Below are positions 13,601 to 24,797 of a stretch of 64,000 bases of DNA, piece by piece. Numbering within the stretch: position 1 is the stretch's first letter; every line of letters begins with the position of its first letter. The position numbers and the translations under genes were made by a program. Origin of the DNA: Laburnicola sp. R22_1 (Eukaryota; Ascomycota; Dothideomycetes; Pleosporales; Didymosphaeriaceae); contig JACONQ010000008.1 of assembly GCA_014281115.1 (NCBI GenBank), positions 1,612,001 through 1,676,000 on the forward strand, written 5' to 3'. The notes beneath the pieces are model-generated. The model saw only the letters and a list, made by a program, of their open reading frames with translations, ran no database searches and was not told the DNA's origin.

Positions 13601-14752
13601 AATTAGGGGGTAGAAGATAAAGGCCTATTTAATAGTTAACTTAAGAGACGTTTAGGGTGCAAGCTTATAAAGAGAAAAACAATATAGCATATCTAGAATA
13701 AAAGAGTATAGAGCGCCCTTATTATAAATATAGTAGGCTATGTATACGCTACTAAACAGCAGTTCTATATTATTATTCGCAAACTAGAAGTACTAATACT
13801 GTGCCTATAGGCATCTATTATAGGACAGAGTATTATTACCTATAATAGGAGAGTGAGTAAAGTTAATACGTCCTTAGATAGCAGTAGCGAATAGGCTTGG
13901 CAGGTATATAGGATAAGGGCCTTTATTATTTAATAATTTAGACTATTAGGTCTAGTAGAAAGCAACTCGCTTGTTCTTAGAGTTGTATTATTGCGCTTCC
14001 TAACTGCAATAAAGGAAGTAAAAGAGCAAAGTGTTAATTATAAGTTTATTAGAGTTATAGTCTAACTAAAGTATAAAGTTATGTTAACTATTTACCTAGG
14101 GCTATAAACTATAAGGCAGGTTATTATTATTATTAGTACTGTGCCTAAGGGCTGTAAAAACTTAGGCTATAACATTAAAACTAATATATGTATCTAAGAG
14201 GGGAATTACTTCCTAGGGTTAGTCTAAGAGACTATTAGGGTGTAGGGAACTTACACAGAGACAAGAAGATAATAAATGCGCTAATAGAGAGCTTTCTGGG
14301 AACTAGTATAAGGTTAAAACTACTAGAACCCGCACTATTATCGCCTTAATAAGGAGGCTTATTGCCACCGCCACTACTACTAGAACTAAGACAGCTAGAT
14401 GCGTAGGCGCCTAGGGTGTAGTTAATCTAGAGATAGGGGGGCATAATAAGGCAGACTAAGTAAAGGCTTAAGAATAGTTTAGGGTTTAGAAGGATAAAAA
14501 GCTAGGCTATAGAAAAATTATAAAAGTGTACAGAGTAAGTAGAATAGGCTAGTTAGTAATAAAAATAGGTGGGCGTTTGTAGGTTGTTATTTAATATTAC
14601 ACAAAACTAGGTAATTAGCGAAGCCTATTATTAAAGGCAGGTCTAACCTCTGCTTACTAGTAGGAGGCGCTATAGAAAATTTAGAGTGTTTTCTAGAAGG
14701 GTGTTTAGTATAAAGCTTAATAGGGCCAAGCTTCTATAGATAGAGAGGTATA
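10621..14752 (+). other. Unexplained 3' internal region of Gypsy-1
   Basis: About 4.1 kb lies between integrase and the 3' LTR. It has a purine block at 10741 (gggggggaggaag) that could be an old polypurine tract. Around 11100-11560 a plus-strand frame is rich in Arg/Gln/Glu with repeated 'ctattactactaga' segments. The remainder (11.6-14.7 kb) keeps rather long plus-strand frames broken mainly by TAG, so it was probably coding, but I do not recognise a protein family. It could be an extra ORF of the element, a captured host fragment, or a nested relic. Confidence 0.45.
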
Positions 14753-14896
14753 TAGTAGAATGAGTTCCACTACACAGGTTACGTGGTAAGTCGGTGCCTA
14801 ATTACCTCTTAAGGATTTAATAGGCGATTTTCTTTCTATATACTAAGAACTAATCCTTTTTTCTACTAAGTCCTAATTGGGGGGTGAATTCTACCA
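14753..14896 (+). repeat. Gypsy-1 3' LTR (144 bp)
   Basis: Direct copy of 416-559. It is less mutated at several sites (for example the end is CTACCA where the 5' LTR has CTACTA), and it is preceded by a purine-rich stretch (agatagagaggtata). Confidence 0.9.
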
Positions 14897-15690
14897 TAGC
14901 ACTATTAAGTTAAATAATAAAATTTATTAAGAGTAGTAGTATAAAATAAAACTACAAGATTATTTTAACTATATTTTTAAGCTTATAAAATATACATAAC
15001 TTTTCTTACTAAAAGTATAATATAACCTATAAGCTAAATATTACTACCTATATTAGTATAATAATTAAGTAATAGAGGTATTTACCTAAGTTAACTAGCT
15101 TAAAAAGTTTAAAAACTATACTAAATCTATATAAAAAATTAAGAGTAAAAGGTTATAAATCTAAAAGATTAACTAAAGATTATAATATTTGCCTTACCTA
15201 ACGTGCTAGTGTATATATAACACAACCTAAGTACTAAAGATTTTAAAATTATTTAATAACACTATATTTAGAAATCTACTATATTATATATAGGTACAGC
15301 TAAATATATAACTACTATTACTATTGTCTATATTACCTATCCTACTATACCTAGTAGCGAATTAACTTTAGTATTAATAAGTATTAGTTAGACTTTTAGT
15401 TACTATCTTTATAAGCCTAATAAGTTTAAGAGATTTAATAACTATAAGAACTATAAGCTATAGAAGAGCTTTATTTACTTCTACCTAAGTGGGTATAACT
15501 ATATCTCTATAACTAGATATACTAAAATAAAGTCTATTTTTAATTATACTATTACTATAGTATATTAGCCCCTAAAGTATTATATAAAGTTTAATAAACT
15601 AAGTGCTTTTAGTTAGTAAAGAATATTTTTAATATGCTAAACTATAGCTATAAAGCTATAGACCCTATAAGTAAAGTATATACAGCTATA
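14897..15690. other. RIP-mutated relic, no gene identified
   Basis: Very AT- and TpA-rich. A short plus-strand segment around 15360-15540 reads like a gag fragment (EELYLLLPKWVQLYLYN after reading TAG through) and probably belongs to the family C element that follows. I see no promoter, RNA gene or open host gene. Confidence 0.4.
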
Positions 15691-16990
15691 TAACTCTCTC
15701 CTAGGGTTAATCTATAATATTATATAATCCTAGGCTGGCTGTTTAACCAACTACTATATTATATAATTAATAATTTCTTTAATAATAATTTCTTTAATGA
15801 TAATTTTTATAGCAATACCAACAACAATAATTATAATAGTAACTAATCTAACCATTTTATTACTCTTTTATAGTAGATCTTCTCTTGCAACTACCGAGCT
15901 ATATACCGCCCCTCTAGGATTTTACTACTACTACCTATTTTCTTTATGCTTTTACTACTACTACTACTACCTTTACTTCTTATTGTCCTTATGCGCCTAT
16001 ATAATCTTAACTGCTACTAGGAGCTTTTCCTACTATAGCTACGCGCGCGCGCTCTAGTAATGTATAAGAAATATCTACGTTTCCTCTAATAAATACCTAC
16101 TATTATATCTTAGCCTATACTTTAGTTTTACTAGTAATGCAATAGCAAAATGCTATTTTTTTTATAAAGGTTACTATATCTCTTTTTAGGTCTTTATATA
16201 AAAGGATAACTTAGCACTTAAGGATTTAGAATTATATAAAGATTATATATAGCCTAAATTAATTATAAGATATAATCTCTAGAATAGTGTAATTATAATT
16301 AATTTAGTCCTCTAGTAGCCCTGCCTCTTAAACCTTATTTTGCAATAGGTAGACTAAATAGCTAATATTATCTAGCTAGTTATTTATGCTAGTTTTAAAT
16401 TCTCTAGTAGCTATCTAACTATAGGTATTAAATAATACAATCTTAGGATACTAGAAAGATGTTGTATTACTATATATAATATAGAGTTAGATTTAAAAGA
16501 CTTCGTATTATATAAGTTAAAGATAAAGATTTAGTATACTAAGTATTGCTAATATTATAAAAGGCGGACTTTATACGCTATGCGTATAGTAAACTATAGT
16601 TATACTATAGCTGCTAGATTATAAGCGTAATAACTAAACTATAGTTAATTGTTCTATTACCTACACTACTCCTATAGTTGCAACTCTATAGTCTACTACA
16701 GCTCTCTAACAGTCTACTAGTTAAGAGATAATATATAACTTAGTTATGCTAGATAGTAGACTATCTATTAACTACTATTAATAATACCACTATACAAAAC
16801 ATTAATAACAAAATTTTTATTATATTATGTATATTTTGTTACTACTACTATATGCTAGATGCTAGGTTTTAGTGCCTTCTATTTTACTTCTCTCTATATA
16901 TAGTGCGGATACAACCTTAGTTAGAATGTTAACATATTAAAGATCTTGAATATAGCTATATAAAGTAATTAGTTAAGGATTAGGAATTAT
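15690..16990 (-). repeat. Family C, left (reverse) arm of an inverted pair
   Basis: The reverse complement of this stretch matches 19175-20540, with both arms mutated. Landmarks are the LTR-like block (16582-16835 here), the trinucleotide tract 'attattatt' region, and the end near 15700-15790 that pairs with 20460-20540. The two arms enclose about 2.2 kb. Confidence 0.72.
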
Positions 16991-17756
16991 AAAAGCTTTA
17001 AAGGCTAGCTATTGTACTTTAAAATTACTACCGCGCTAGTTAATATCTAAAGTTAGTATATAGTTATTATTATAATTTATCTTTTAAAACTTTTACAAGT
17101 AGAGGCTAATAAGTAATAGTTATTATTTATTAAAAAGATTTGTTACTAAGCTACTATCCTAAACTTATAGGGCCTAATACCTAAAACTAATAATACTAAT
17201 ATTGATAGTTATAGAGACTATAGTAAAGGAAGTTATAGTAAAACTAGTAGTAAAATAAATAATATTTTAAGTTATACTAATACTTAGGTTAAACTATTAA
17301 TAAATAAAGATTAATATTTTAAGTGTAGTAATGATAATAACACTATATATAAAAGTAAGCTAAAATACTTAGTAAATAAGATTAAGTCCTTTATTAATAT
17401 AAAACTTACCATAGTTAATATTATACTTTCATTATCTGCACCTACTATTATAACTAAAAATAATTATTTAAAAACTAGAGATTCTTATAAAAAGTTATTA
17501 ATAGAAACTTATAAAATTATTAATAAAACTTTTATATAAAATTAAGAAGCTATACCTTAAATTAACTTATTAGTTATCTTAGCCCTAATAAGTTATTAAA
17601 CTTTATATAAACTTTATTAAGAAGGAAAAGTAGCTAGTTTATAGGAATATACTACACTTTATTTTTAAGTACTAAGTATAACACTTCTATAGCGTAAAGT
17701 TTATAGTTAAGAATCTTACTAATTTAGGTACTACTAATATCTATATAAATTATTTT
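16991..17756. other. RIP-mutated spacer inside the inverted pair
   Basis: No gene or recognised repeat. TpA-rich, with degenerate short frames only. Confidence 0.4.
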
Positions 17757-17945
17757 TTATTCGTTTTTATTAGGCTATTCTTACTAAGAGGAACGTTAGC
17801 TAGCCATATAATTATATATTGTATACGCTTAGTTATTAATTATATAATATTAGTTTAGTGCACTATGCCTATGTATATATTAGTAACTACTTTATACTTA
17901 TATACTATAAGTGTATATAACGCGTTAACTTACTTATAGGTAGTA
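17757..17945 (-). repeat. Family D fragment
   Basis: Starts with a T-rich run and 'cgtttttattaggctattc', the same end as the 908-bp insertion at 61512-62419 and the copy at about 33525-34465. Similarity stops near 17945. Read on the minus strand, the common end is an A-rich tail. Confidence 0.75.
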
Positions 17946-18079
17946 ACTATATAAATTATAACTATATACTAAAACGGTCGGCTAGCTAAATACCTTTTGT
18001 AACCTTTTTTAGTTTATGGTTAAAGTAGATTACAATAGAAGGTTATATATAATATATATAGCACTTAATTTTAATTAAA

Positions 18080-19130
18080 AACTAACCTTAAATATTACCT
18101 AATAATGCGATAATAGTTTAAGTCTTAAACTTACTCGTACTTTGCCCACACTCTATAAGCTCCCTATCTATATAAGATTTACTTACGCTGTATATAGCCT
18201 ACCTAGATTATTACTATTAGTATTATTAACTATCTACGCTCGCACACTACTTATATAGCATACTTACTTAAAAAAGCTAATGCTGCTATAATAACTAAAA
18301 GAATTTTATAAATCTATATAACACTCTTACTACACTAGAGCTTATTAATAAAAACCTTATTATCCTTCTTTTTTTACGTTCCCTACTAGAGAATTCTATT
18401 ACTAATAAGAAGTAATTGCACCTACTAAAGTAAAAATTTAATCTTATAGTTCTTTACAAACTAGATAAGCTACTCACCTAACTAGTACACTAGCACTACC
18501 TCATAGATAGTTAAGTATACCTATCTCTTACGCTAGATAAGTATTTAATAAATAGAATAGAACTTTAGCGTAGTTATCTTAAGAGTAGCGTTGCAAATCT
18601 TTAGCGTATACTCTTTAGCGTTAGCAAGTATATTAGTATTAGATAATTTAGAGTTAATGCTTAAGTAGATAGTAGGGCGTAAAGTAATAATAGGGGTTTT
18701 ATTAAGGACAATCTTAATATAGTAATAGAGTAATAGTATATCTAGTACGTGTCACCCTTATACTACTAATAAGAAATAGTATATACCTATTAATATATTA
18801 ACTCGTGTTATTTATAACAATCTAGATAGTAGGTCTATAATAATTAGAATAGTAAAGAAAGGATAGCTTATAGTGTTGCTGCGCTAAAGGTTTACTCTTT
18901 TGTTAAAGTTCTAACTATAGCCTTTTTATAAATTAACTTTGTATATAGGAGCTATACGTGCTAAGGACTACTAAGCTTTCTTAGCAGTTTAAACGCGCTT
19001 TCTGTATAATTACTATATTTTTTACACTTTTAATAATTACTAAGTAGGAGGCTCTACTTTTTTTATTATATTATTTAAGATAAAAGCCTTTGATGTCCTA
19101 CCTCTAGATAGTTAATATAACGCTACATAC
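18080..19130 (+). repeat. Family X copy (uninterrupted)
   Basis: Matches the two halves at about 36420-36702 and 46087-46770, which are separated there by Copia-A. It therefore shows the empty site for that insertion near 18455-18465. It ends with the shared 3' block (about 19025-19130). The plus strand contains conserved fragments but no protein family I can name. Confidence 0.7.
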
Positions 19131-19173
19131 TAAAAAGAGGTTTAAAAATAATAACGCTTAACTACTTAGTATT

Positions 19174-19410
19174 AAAGATCTTTGTTATATAGAGATTCTA
19201 ACTAAGGTTAAGTTCGAACTATATATAGAGAGGAGTAAAATAGAAGGCACTAGAACCTAGTACCTAGCACATAGTAGTAGTAATAAAATATAGTAAAGAT
19301 CTTTATTGTGTAAAGATTCTAACTAAGGTTAAGTCCGTACTATATATAGAGAGGAGTAAAATAGAAGGTACTAAAACCTAGTATCTAGTATATAGTAGTA
19401 GTAATAAAAT
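19174..19410 (+). repeat. Tandem duplication, period 121 bp
   Basis: Two near-identical units starting 'aaagatcttt' at 19174 and 19295, each containing 'gattctaactaaggttaag' and 'gagaggagtaaaatagaagg'. A single reverse-oriented copy lies at about 16865-16970 in the opposite arm of the inverted pair. Confidence 0.85.
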
Positions 19411-20800
19411 ATATATAAAATAACAATAATTTTACTATTAACTTTCTATATAGTAGTACTGGCAATAGTAGTTAATAGATAGTCTACTATCTAGTATAAC
19501 TAAGTTATATATTATCTTTTAACTAGTAGACTATTAGAAAGCTATAGTAGACCTATGTAGAGTTATAATTATATGAGTAGTATAGGTAATAGGACGCTTA
19601 ACTATAGTTTAGTTATTGCGCTTATAACCTAGTAGCCATAGCGTAACTATAGTTTGCTATACGCATAGCGTATAAAGTCTGCCTACTCTTTTAATATTAG
19701 TAACGACTAGTATACTAAATCTTTATCTCTTTATCTCTTATATCTAGCGACGTTAAAACTACTTTCTAGCGACCTAATATTATATCTAAGTCTAATACCT
19801 ATAGCGATATAGCTATTATTAAATTTAGTTAGGGTATAGATAACTAGCTAGGCAAAGTTAAGAATAATTTCTAGAGATATAGTAATCTTATATAACTAGA
19901 AGGATTATTAAAAGGGGCCTCCAGAGCTTATCTTTAAGTACCCTATTAGTAATATCTTTAGGCTAATTTACTACGCCTTATGCCTTTAAATTTTAAAATA
20001 TAAGGCACTTCTTTAGTACCTAAATATTAGTGAAGACGTAGCCTTTGTAATATAATAATACTATAATATAGAAATTATACTATAGAAGTTTAAAAATATA
20101 ATTAAAACTAGAGGTAATAAGAACTATAAGGGCAAGGACTAAAGTAAAGGGGAGAAAGAGTTTATTATAATATATAAGACGCTAAAGGCATAATAGTAGC
20201 GTATGAAGCTTATTAAGGTAGTAGTAATTATATCGGCTACTATTAAGGTAGGGAACTATAACTAAGTAATAAGAGTAAGAGTAAGTAATAGTGGCAGGAG
20301 CATAGGGGAGATAGGTGGCGGCAAGGTCCTAGGGGGGTGGAATACGGCTTGATAGTTATAAGGAGAGATTTACTATAGGAGAGAGTTAATAAAATAGTTA
20401 GGATAGTTGCTATTATAATTATTATTATTATTATTGTAGTAAAAAATATTATTAAAGAAATTATTAATTATGTAATATAGTAGTTAGTTAAATAGCTAGC
20501 CTGGGATTATGTAATATTATAGATTAACTCTAGGGAGAAGGTAATAGAATATATATAAAATAACAATAATTTTTTATTAACTTTCTATATAGTAGTATTA
20601 GTGATAGTAGTTAATAGATAGTCTACTATTTAGCATAACTAAGTTATATATTATCTCTTAACTAATAGACTATTAGAAAGCTATAGTAGACTATAGAGTT
20701 ATAACTGTAGGAGTAGTGTGGGCAATAGGACGCTTAACTATAGTTTAGTTATTGTGCTCGCGATCTGGCAGCTATAGGACAACTATGGTTTACTATACGC
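19411..20800 (+). mobile_element. Family C, right arm: LTR-like repeats flanking a gag remnant
   Basis: Two direct copies of an LTR-like block (19411-19664 and 20551-20800) flank about 0.9 kb. Each begins 'atatataaaataacaataat' and ends 'actatacgc'. The enclosed segment has a plus-strand frame (about 19850-20300) resembling a retrotransposon gag, broken by TAG/TAA, with a glycine-rich end near 20290-20345 (GGGKVLGGW). No pol is present, so this is a solo-gag or deleted LTR element. A reverse copy lies at 15690-16990. Confidence 0.6.
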
Positions 20801-20904
20801 ACTAACTACTTAGTATAATTATACTTAAGAAATAGCATTACTAAATAAATATTAATAAAAGCTATAGTACTACCTATCTATTATTAAAATTATTAATTTT
20901 CATA

Positions 20905-21010
20905 ATTATCTTTTCTACACTCTTTTAATTACTAAGTAGAGGGCTCTGCTTTTTTATTATGTTATTTAAGATAAAAGCCTTTGTTATTCTACCCCTAGGT
21001 AGTTAATTTA
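20905..21010 (+). repeat. Family X 3'-end fragment
   Basis: Shares the 'ctctttt..actaagtag..ggctctgc' start and the 'cccctaggtag' end with the copies at 121, 19025, 46660 and 53495. Confidence 0.8.
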
Positions 21011-21134
21011 ACAATACATTAAAGTTATTTTAGTAAGAAATTAGCGTATATAGTAAATATAATAGGGTTTAATATTATTTTTAGTATATTCTAACTAAGT
21101 ATATATAATCTAAACCTTAACTAAATATAAAAAA

Positions 21135-21700
21135 TAATTACGAAGAGAAATATCGCAGACGTTTTAGTATATAGTATAACGCTATAAGGGAAAGCTATAT
21201 ATGTACTAAAAATATATTAAAAAAGGCAAAGTAGTTAAGAAATAGATTAGACTAGAAACTATTTATTAGCACGTGCAAATTAGCCCCTTATGCTAATAAG
21301 GTAGTTCATTATAGTATACTATAGTCTAGTATACTATAGTCTATAGGTACTAAAGTTAAAGATAATAATATAACGTATAGTTGCCTACGTAGTATCTTAT
21401 AAAAATCTACAACTAGATCTAGATTAAGTCTTTATCTATTCTTATATAATAGTATATTTAATTGTTGTATAAGACTTTAAAGTAATAATCTAGTATAGCT
21501 ATCCTTACCCTATAAACGCTATCGCTACTAGGTAGATAGTCTCATAACTATATATATATAATAAAGCTAATAACACTAATAATACTAATAATACTAATAA
21601 TACTAATAACTAGAACTAGTATTATAAAGAATAAATACTACTTAACATTACTAACTATATAGTAGTAAACTACACTATCTAAAAGAAGACTTTGCGCACT
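21135..21700 (+). repeat. Family B, partial copy 1 (5' part)
   Basis: Begins 'gaagagaaatatcgcagac', the same start as about 51814, and (reversed) as 32590 and 54112. It runs to an (AAT)n-rich tract near 21570-21605 and is followed directly by another copy. Confidence 0.75.
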
Positions 21701-23029
21701 CTTAGTACACGATATAACACTATTATAGAAAGCTATAGAGGTGCTAAAAAACGCTTTAAAATAAGGTAAAGCAGTAAGATAGCTTTGGCTATTTAGGGAC
21801 TATTTATAAGTATGTGCAAATTAGCTAGCTTTTTATAGAGTTAATTATAAGTTATACTATAGTCTATAGTCTATAGATACTAAAGATAATAATAATGTAA
21901 CGTGTAGTTGCCGACACAGTATAAAATCTATAACTAGATTAAGTATTTAGTTATCTACTACATAATATATTTAATTATTGCGTAAGACCTTAAGGTTATA
22001 ATTTAGTATAGCTATTCCTTAACCTAACAACGCGCTTTCTATAAGGCGGGCATTTACGCGCCTATATATATATAATAAGCAGAATAATAATAATAGTAAT
22101 AATAAGATATATAATAATAAGAAGTATAACCTAGACGCTAATAATAAATATATATAAGAGAGATATTACAATGGTTAGACGCCTACTATCCTTAAAGAAT
22201 ATATAGCAGTATAGTATAAGTTGTATAGTAAATAGATTACTACAACTAGTTTGTCTTATTATATTAAACAATACCTAGGTACTGTAAGAACTATTAATTT
22301 TAACTTATAGCTTTCTTTTTACTAGTTTAGTTGCCTAGTGCCTAGCTATATTAGTAATAGGCGTTACTAGAGCGCTCTTAGAAAGTAAAAGGCAAGATTT
22401 AGTTAAATTTAGAAGCAAAAAGTTAAGTATATTATAGACTACCTATAGTTTTACTAGTATAAAAAAATATATAATAAATAGTTACTAAAGGTGTAGAGTA
22501 TATATATGTACGTAATAGTTCTATAGAATTTCTATAAAAGATAGGTAGAGTAAGGCTAGGAAAGTGTACTAGAGGTTAATAAGTTATTATTAGTAAAGAA
22601 TAGTAGAGTGCTATTTAGTGTTAGAAGTAGAAAGCGCGCGCGTAATTTATAATATATTATAGTAGTAGTAATAGTAGAGCGTGTATATAGTAGGTTGTCT
22701 ATTATCTAGTAATATAGTAAAACGTTAAAAGGTAAAGTTAATTATCTAGTAAGGTGGCAAGTAGGCAAGTAAGTTAGGATGTTGTTATTATGAGTTATTA
22801 TCTTAAAAGCTAGGAGGAGAAATATTAGTAAAACTATAACACGCTTTAGGTTCTAGGACTTAGCGTGCACATAATATTATATGATACTATGTAATATTAC
22901 GTAGGCGCTAGTAATATAATAAAAAAACGCAGTAATTAAATATAGTAGGGCCACTTAAAAACTAAATAACTGGAGGCAGTTTATAACTCTTGCCTAGAAG
23001 AGGTAAACTACACTTTATATAGTATATAA
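21700..23029 (+). repeat. Family B, near full-length copy 2 with degenerate ORF
   Basis: About 1.3 kb matching 51800-53030, from the 5' block to the end marked by 'gtggaggcagttta' and 'ctcttgcctagg'. A plus-strand frame from about 22172 (MVRRLLSLKN..) to 22600 is open apart from point stops and has counterparts in the other copies (for example 23100-23400). I do not recognise the protein. No terminal inverted repeats were found, so the class is unknown. Confidence 0.6.
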
Positions 23030-23757
23030 CTAGGCCTAACGAATTTATTACACTATATTAAGAAAAATCTAGATTCTCTAAGGACTATTAACCTTCAGTT
23101 ATTTCTTACTCTCTATTAATTTAGCTGTCTAGTACGTAGCTATATTAATAATAAGTACTAGAGCTATATTAAATGCAATAGGCTAGAATTGCTAAAGGTT
23201 GTTAGAGATATATAAAATATAACAGACTACTATTTAATTTAAAAAGCCTAAAGGATTGTTAGCATAAAGAACACTACTAGAAATAGCTAATAGAGGTGTA
23301 GTAGATATATAAATACGCACTTATACTATAGAATATCTATAGGTAATAGATAGAGTAAGGCTAGCAAAGTGTTAAGATGCTATTTAGAATTAAAAGTAGG
23401 GAGTAGAGCACACGTAATTTATTATATATTATAGTAGTAGTATATTTAAGGGTTCTAAGTAGTTAATTATTAAGTCATAGGATAGTAAGTAGAGGTAATC
23501 TATTGTCTAGTAAGGCAGTAGTAAAAAGTAAGAGGTAGGAGTTAATTGTCTAGTAACGCGGTAGGTAGGTAGGTAGACAAGGTGTTATTATTATAGGGTT
23601 AGTTATCTTAGAAGCTAGGAGAGATGTTAGAAAAACTTTAACTCGCTCTAGGCTTTGCGCGTATATAATATTACGTAGGCGCTAGTAATATAATAAAAAA
23701 ACTTAGTAATTAAATGTAGTGAGGCCACTTAACAACTAAATAAGTAGAGGCAGTTTA
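23030..23757 (+). repeat. Family B, copy 3 (3' part), insertion site of the chromovirus
   Basis: Repeats the 3' half of family B. Its 'ggcagttta' end is cut by the chromovirus at 23758 and continues at 32186 (gtttatactcttgcc), as shown by the uncut sequence at about 22985 and 53010. Confidence 0.75.
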
Positions 23758-24035
23758 TGTAACGGTTCGTGGCTGCCTCCCTGCTAGTTATTCACCATTA
23801 CCTTTCCTTTCACACCCTAATAGCGCCTTTCACCTTATAGAAGGCGCCTTTCTTAGTTAGTGTTAGCGCGTGGTTCGCGTGGGCCTATGCCCTACGCCGC
23901 CCACTATATAAGTAAGGGCCCCCCAGTTCCCTTCCTTATCCCCCATCTTAGTATAGTCTCAATTTAGTTATCTCTTTCAACCATACTAGCTGTCCCTAAG
24001 AGGTTTGTCCTATAAGGCCGTGTACCGCCCTTACA
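23758..24035 (+). repeat. Chromovirus 5' LTR (278 bp)
   Basis: Direct copy of 31908-32185. It contains a TATA-like 'ctatataag' near 23905 that would suit the element promoter. Further copies: solo LTR at 47049-47326 and reverse variants at 47349, 47538 and 50431. Confidence 0.95.
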
Positions 24036-24134
24036 TTATACTAAGATCAAATTTCTTTGGCCATAGACAGCGACATAATATCTACTCCTCCCTTAAGACG
24101 CTGCCCGCAGGCGGTTGAATTAGTAGAAGTTTTA

Positions 24135-24456
24135 GCTTACTAGGTCAGGCTAGAAGCGTGTTAGTCACTTTGGTGCCAGGCAGTATTGTTACACTGCGCT
24201 AAGGTAGGTCAGGCCATCGCTTACTAGGTTAGGCCAGAAGTTTGTTAGTCACTTTAGTGTCAGGCAGTATTGCTACACTACGCTAAGGTGGGTCAGGCCA
24301 TCACTTACTAGGTCAGGCCAGAAGTTTGTTAGTTACTTTGGTGCCAGGCAGTATTGCTACACTGCGCTAAGGTGGGTCAGGCCATCGCTTACTAGGTTAG
24401 GCCAGAAGTTGTTAGTCACTTTAGTGCCAGGCAGTATTATTATACTACGCTAAGGC
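24135..24456 (+). repeat. Four tandem 84-bp repeats in the chromovirus leader
   Basis: The block starting 'cttactaggt' recurs at 24135, 24219, 24303 and 24387, exactly 84 bp apart; the fourth is slightly shorter. Units differ by a few transitions. They lie between LTR and gag with no open frame, so they may be a packaging, enhancer or translational leader element. Confidence 0.93.
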
Positions 24457-24797
24457 CTACTTAGAGAGGTCGCTCACCTAGTTAGGCAGGGAGTTCCTAA
24501 ACAAACAAACAACAATCACCAAACAACAACCACCGCGCCATACCCTACAGAGCCAACTTGCCTAATAACCTCCTTTCAGCGCTATTACAGCAAGGGCACA
24601 AGGCACGGAGCCAGGCCACAGAGGTAACACGGAGGTCGAAGTTTCACGCATTCCATCTCACACTTCATCTTACTAAATCTTTTCTTAGCTTAGACCGTGC
24701 GCCAGCTCGCACGCTGCATAAGACCTGCCACCCCAGGTCTATCCGCTACACCCTCTCCGCAACCCCCACTTCGCTCCACTCCACTACTGCCCGCACC

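Larger units (their letters stand above)
416..14896 (+). mobile_element. Gypsy-1: degenerate Ty3/Gypsy LTR retrotransposon (host of a nested pogo element)
   Basis: Two direct 144-bp LTRs (416-559 and 14753-14896) enclose gag, protease, reverse transcriptase, RNase H and integrase remnants in the order typical of Ty3/Gypsy. The element is about 12.4 kb without the pogo insertion at 2246-4373, which is long for the family. About 4 kb between the end of integrase (about 10.6 kb) and the 3' LTR is unexplained. The LTR ends are TAGTAGAA and TTCTACTA/TTCTACCA, near-perfect inverted termini once TG-to-TA and CA-to-TA changes are allowed. Flanks TAGTACTA (408-415) and TAGCACTA (14897-14904) differ by one CpA-to-TpA change. 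They may be the target duplication, although 8 bp is longer than the usual 4-6. The coding sequence is riddled with TAG/TAA stops. Confidence 0.88.

Noticed and set aside
408..14904. Clean 5-bp target duplication for Gypsy-1
   Set aside because: Immediate 5-bp flanks do not match. Only an 8-bp near-match (TAGTACTA/TAGCACTA) exists, which is kept as tentative.
15797..16057. 86-codon hydrophobic frame (Ile/Tyr/Leu-rich)
   Set aside because: Composition follows from TpA/TAT-rich DNA; it lies in the antisense of the family C element and has no start context or relatives.
24135..24456. CRISPR-like regular repeats
   Set aside because: Units are contiguous 84-bp tandem copies without spacers, inside a eukaryotic retrotransposon leader.
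24558..24797. N-terminal extension of chromovirus gag
   Set aside because: The open stretch starts earlier, but the better-placed ATG with a good context is at 24798 and the extra 80 codons show no gag character.
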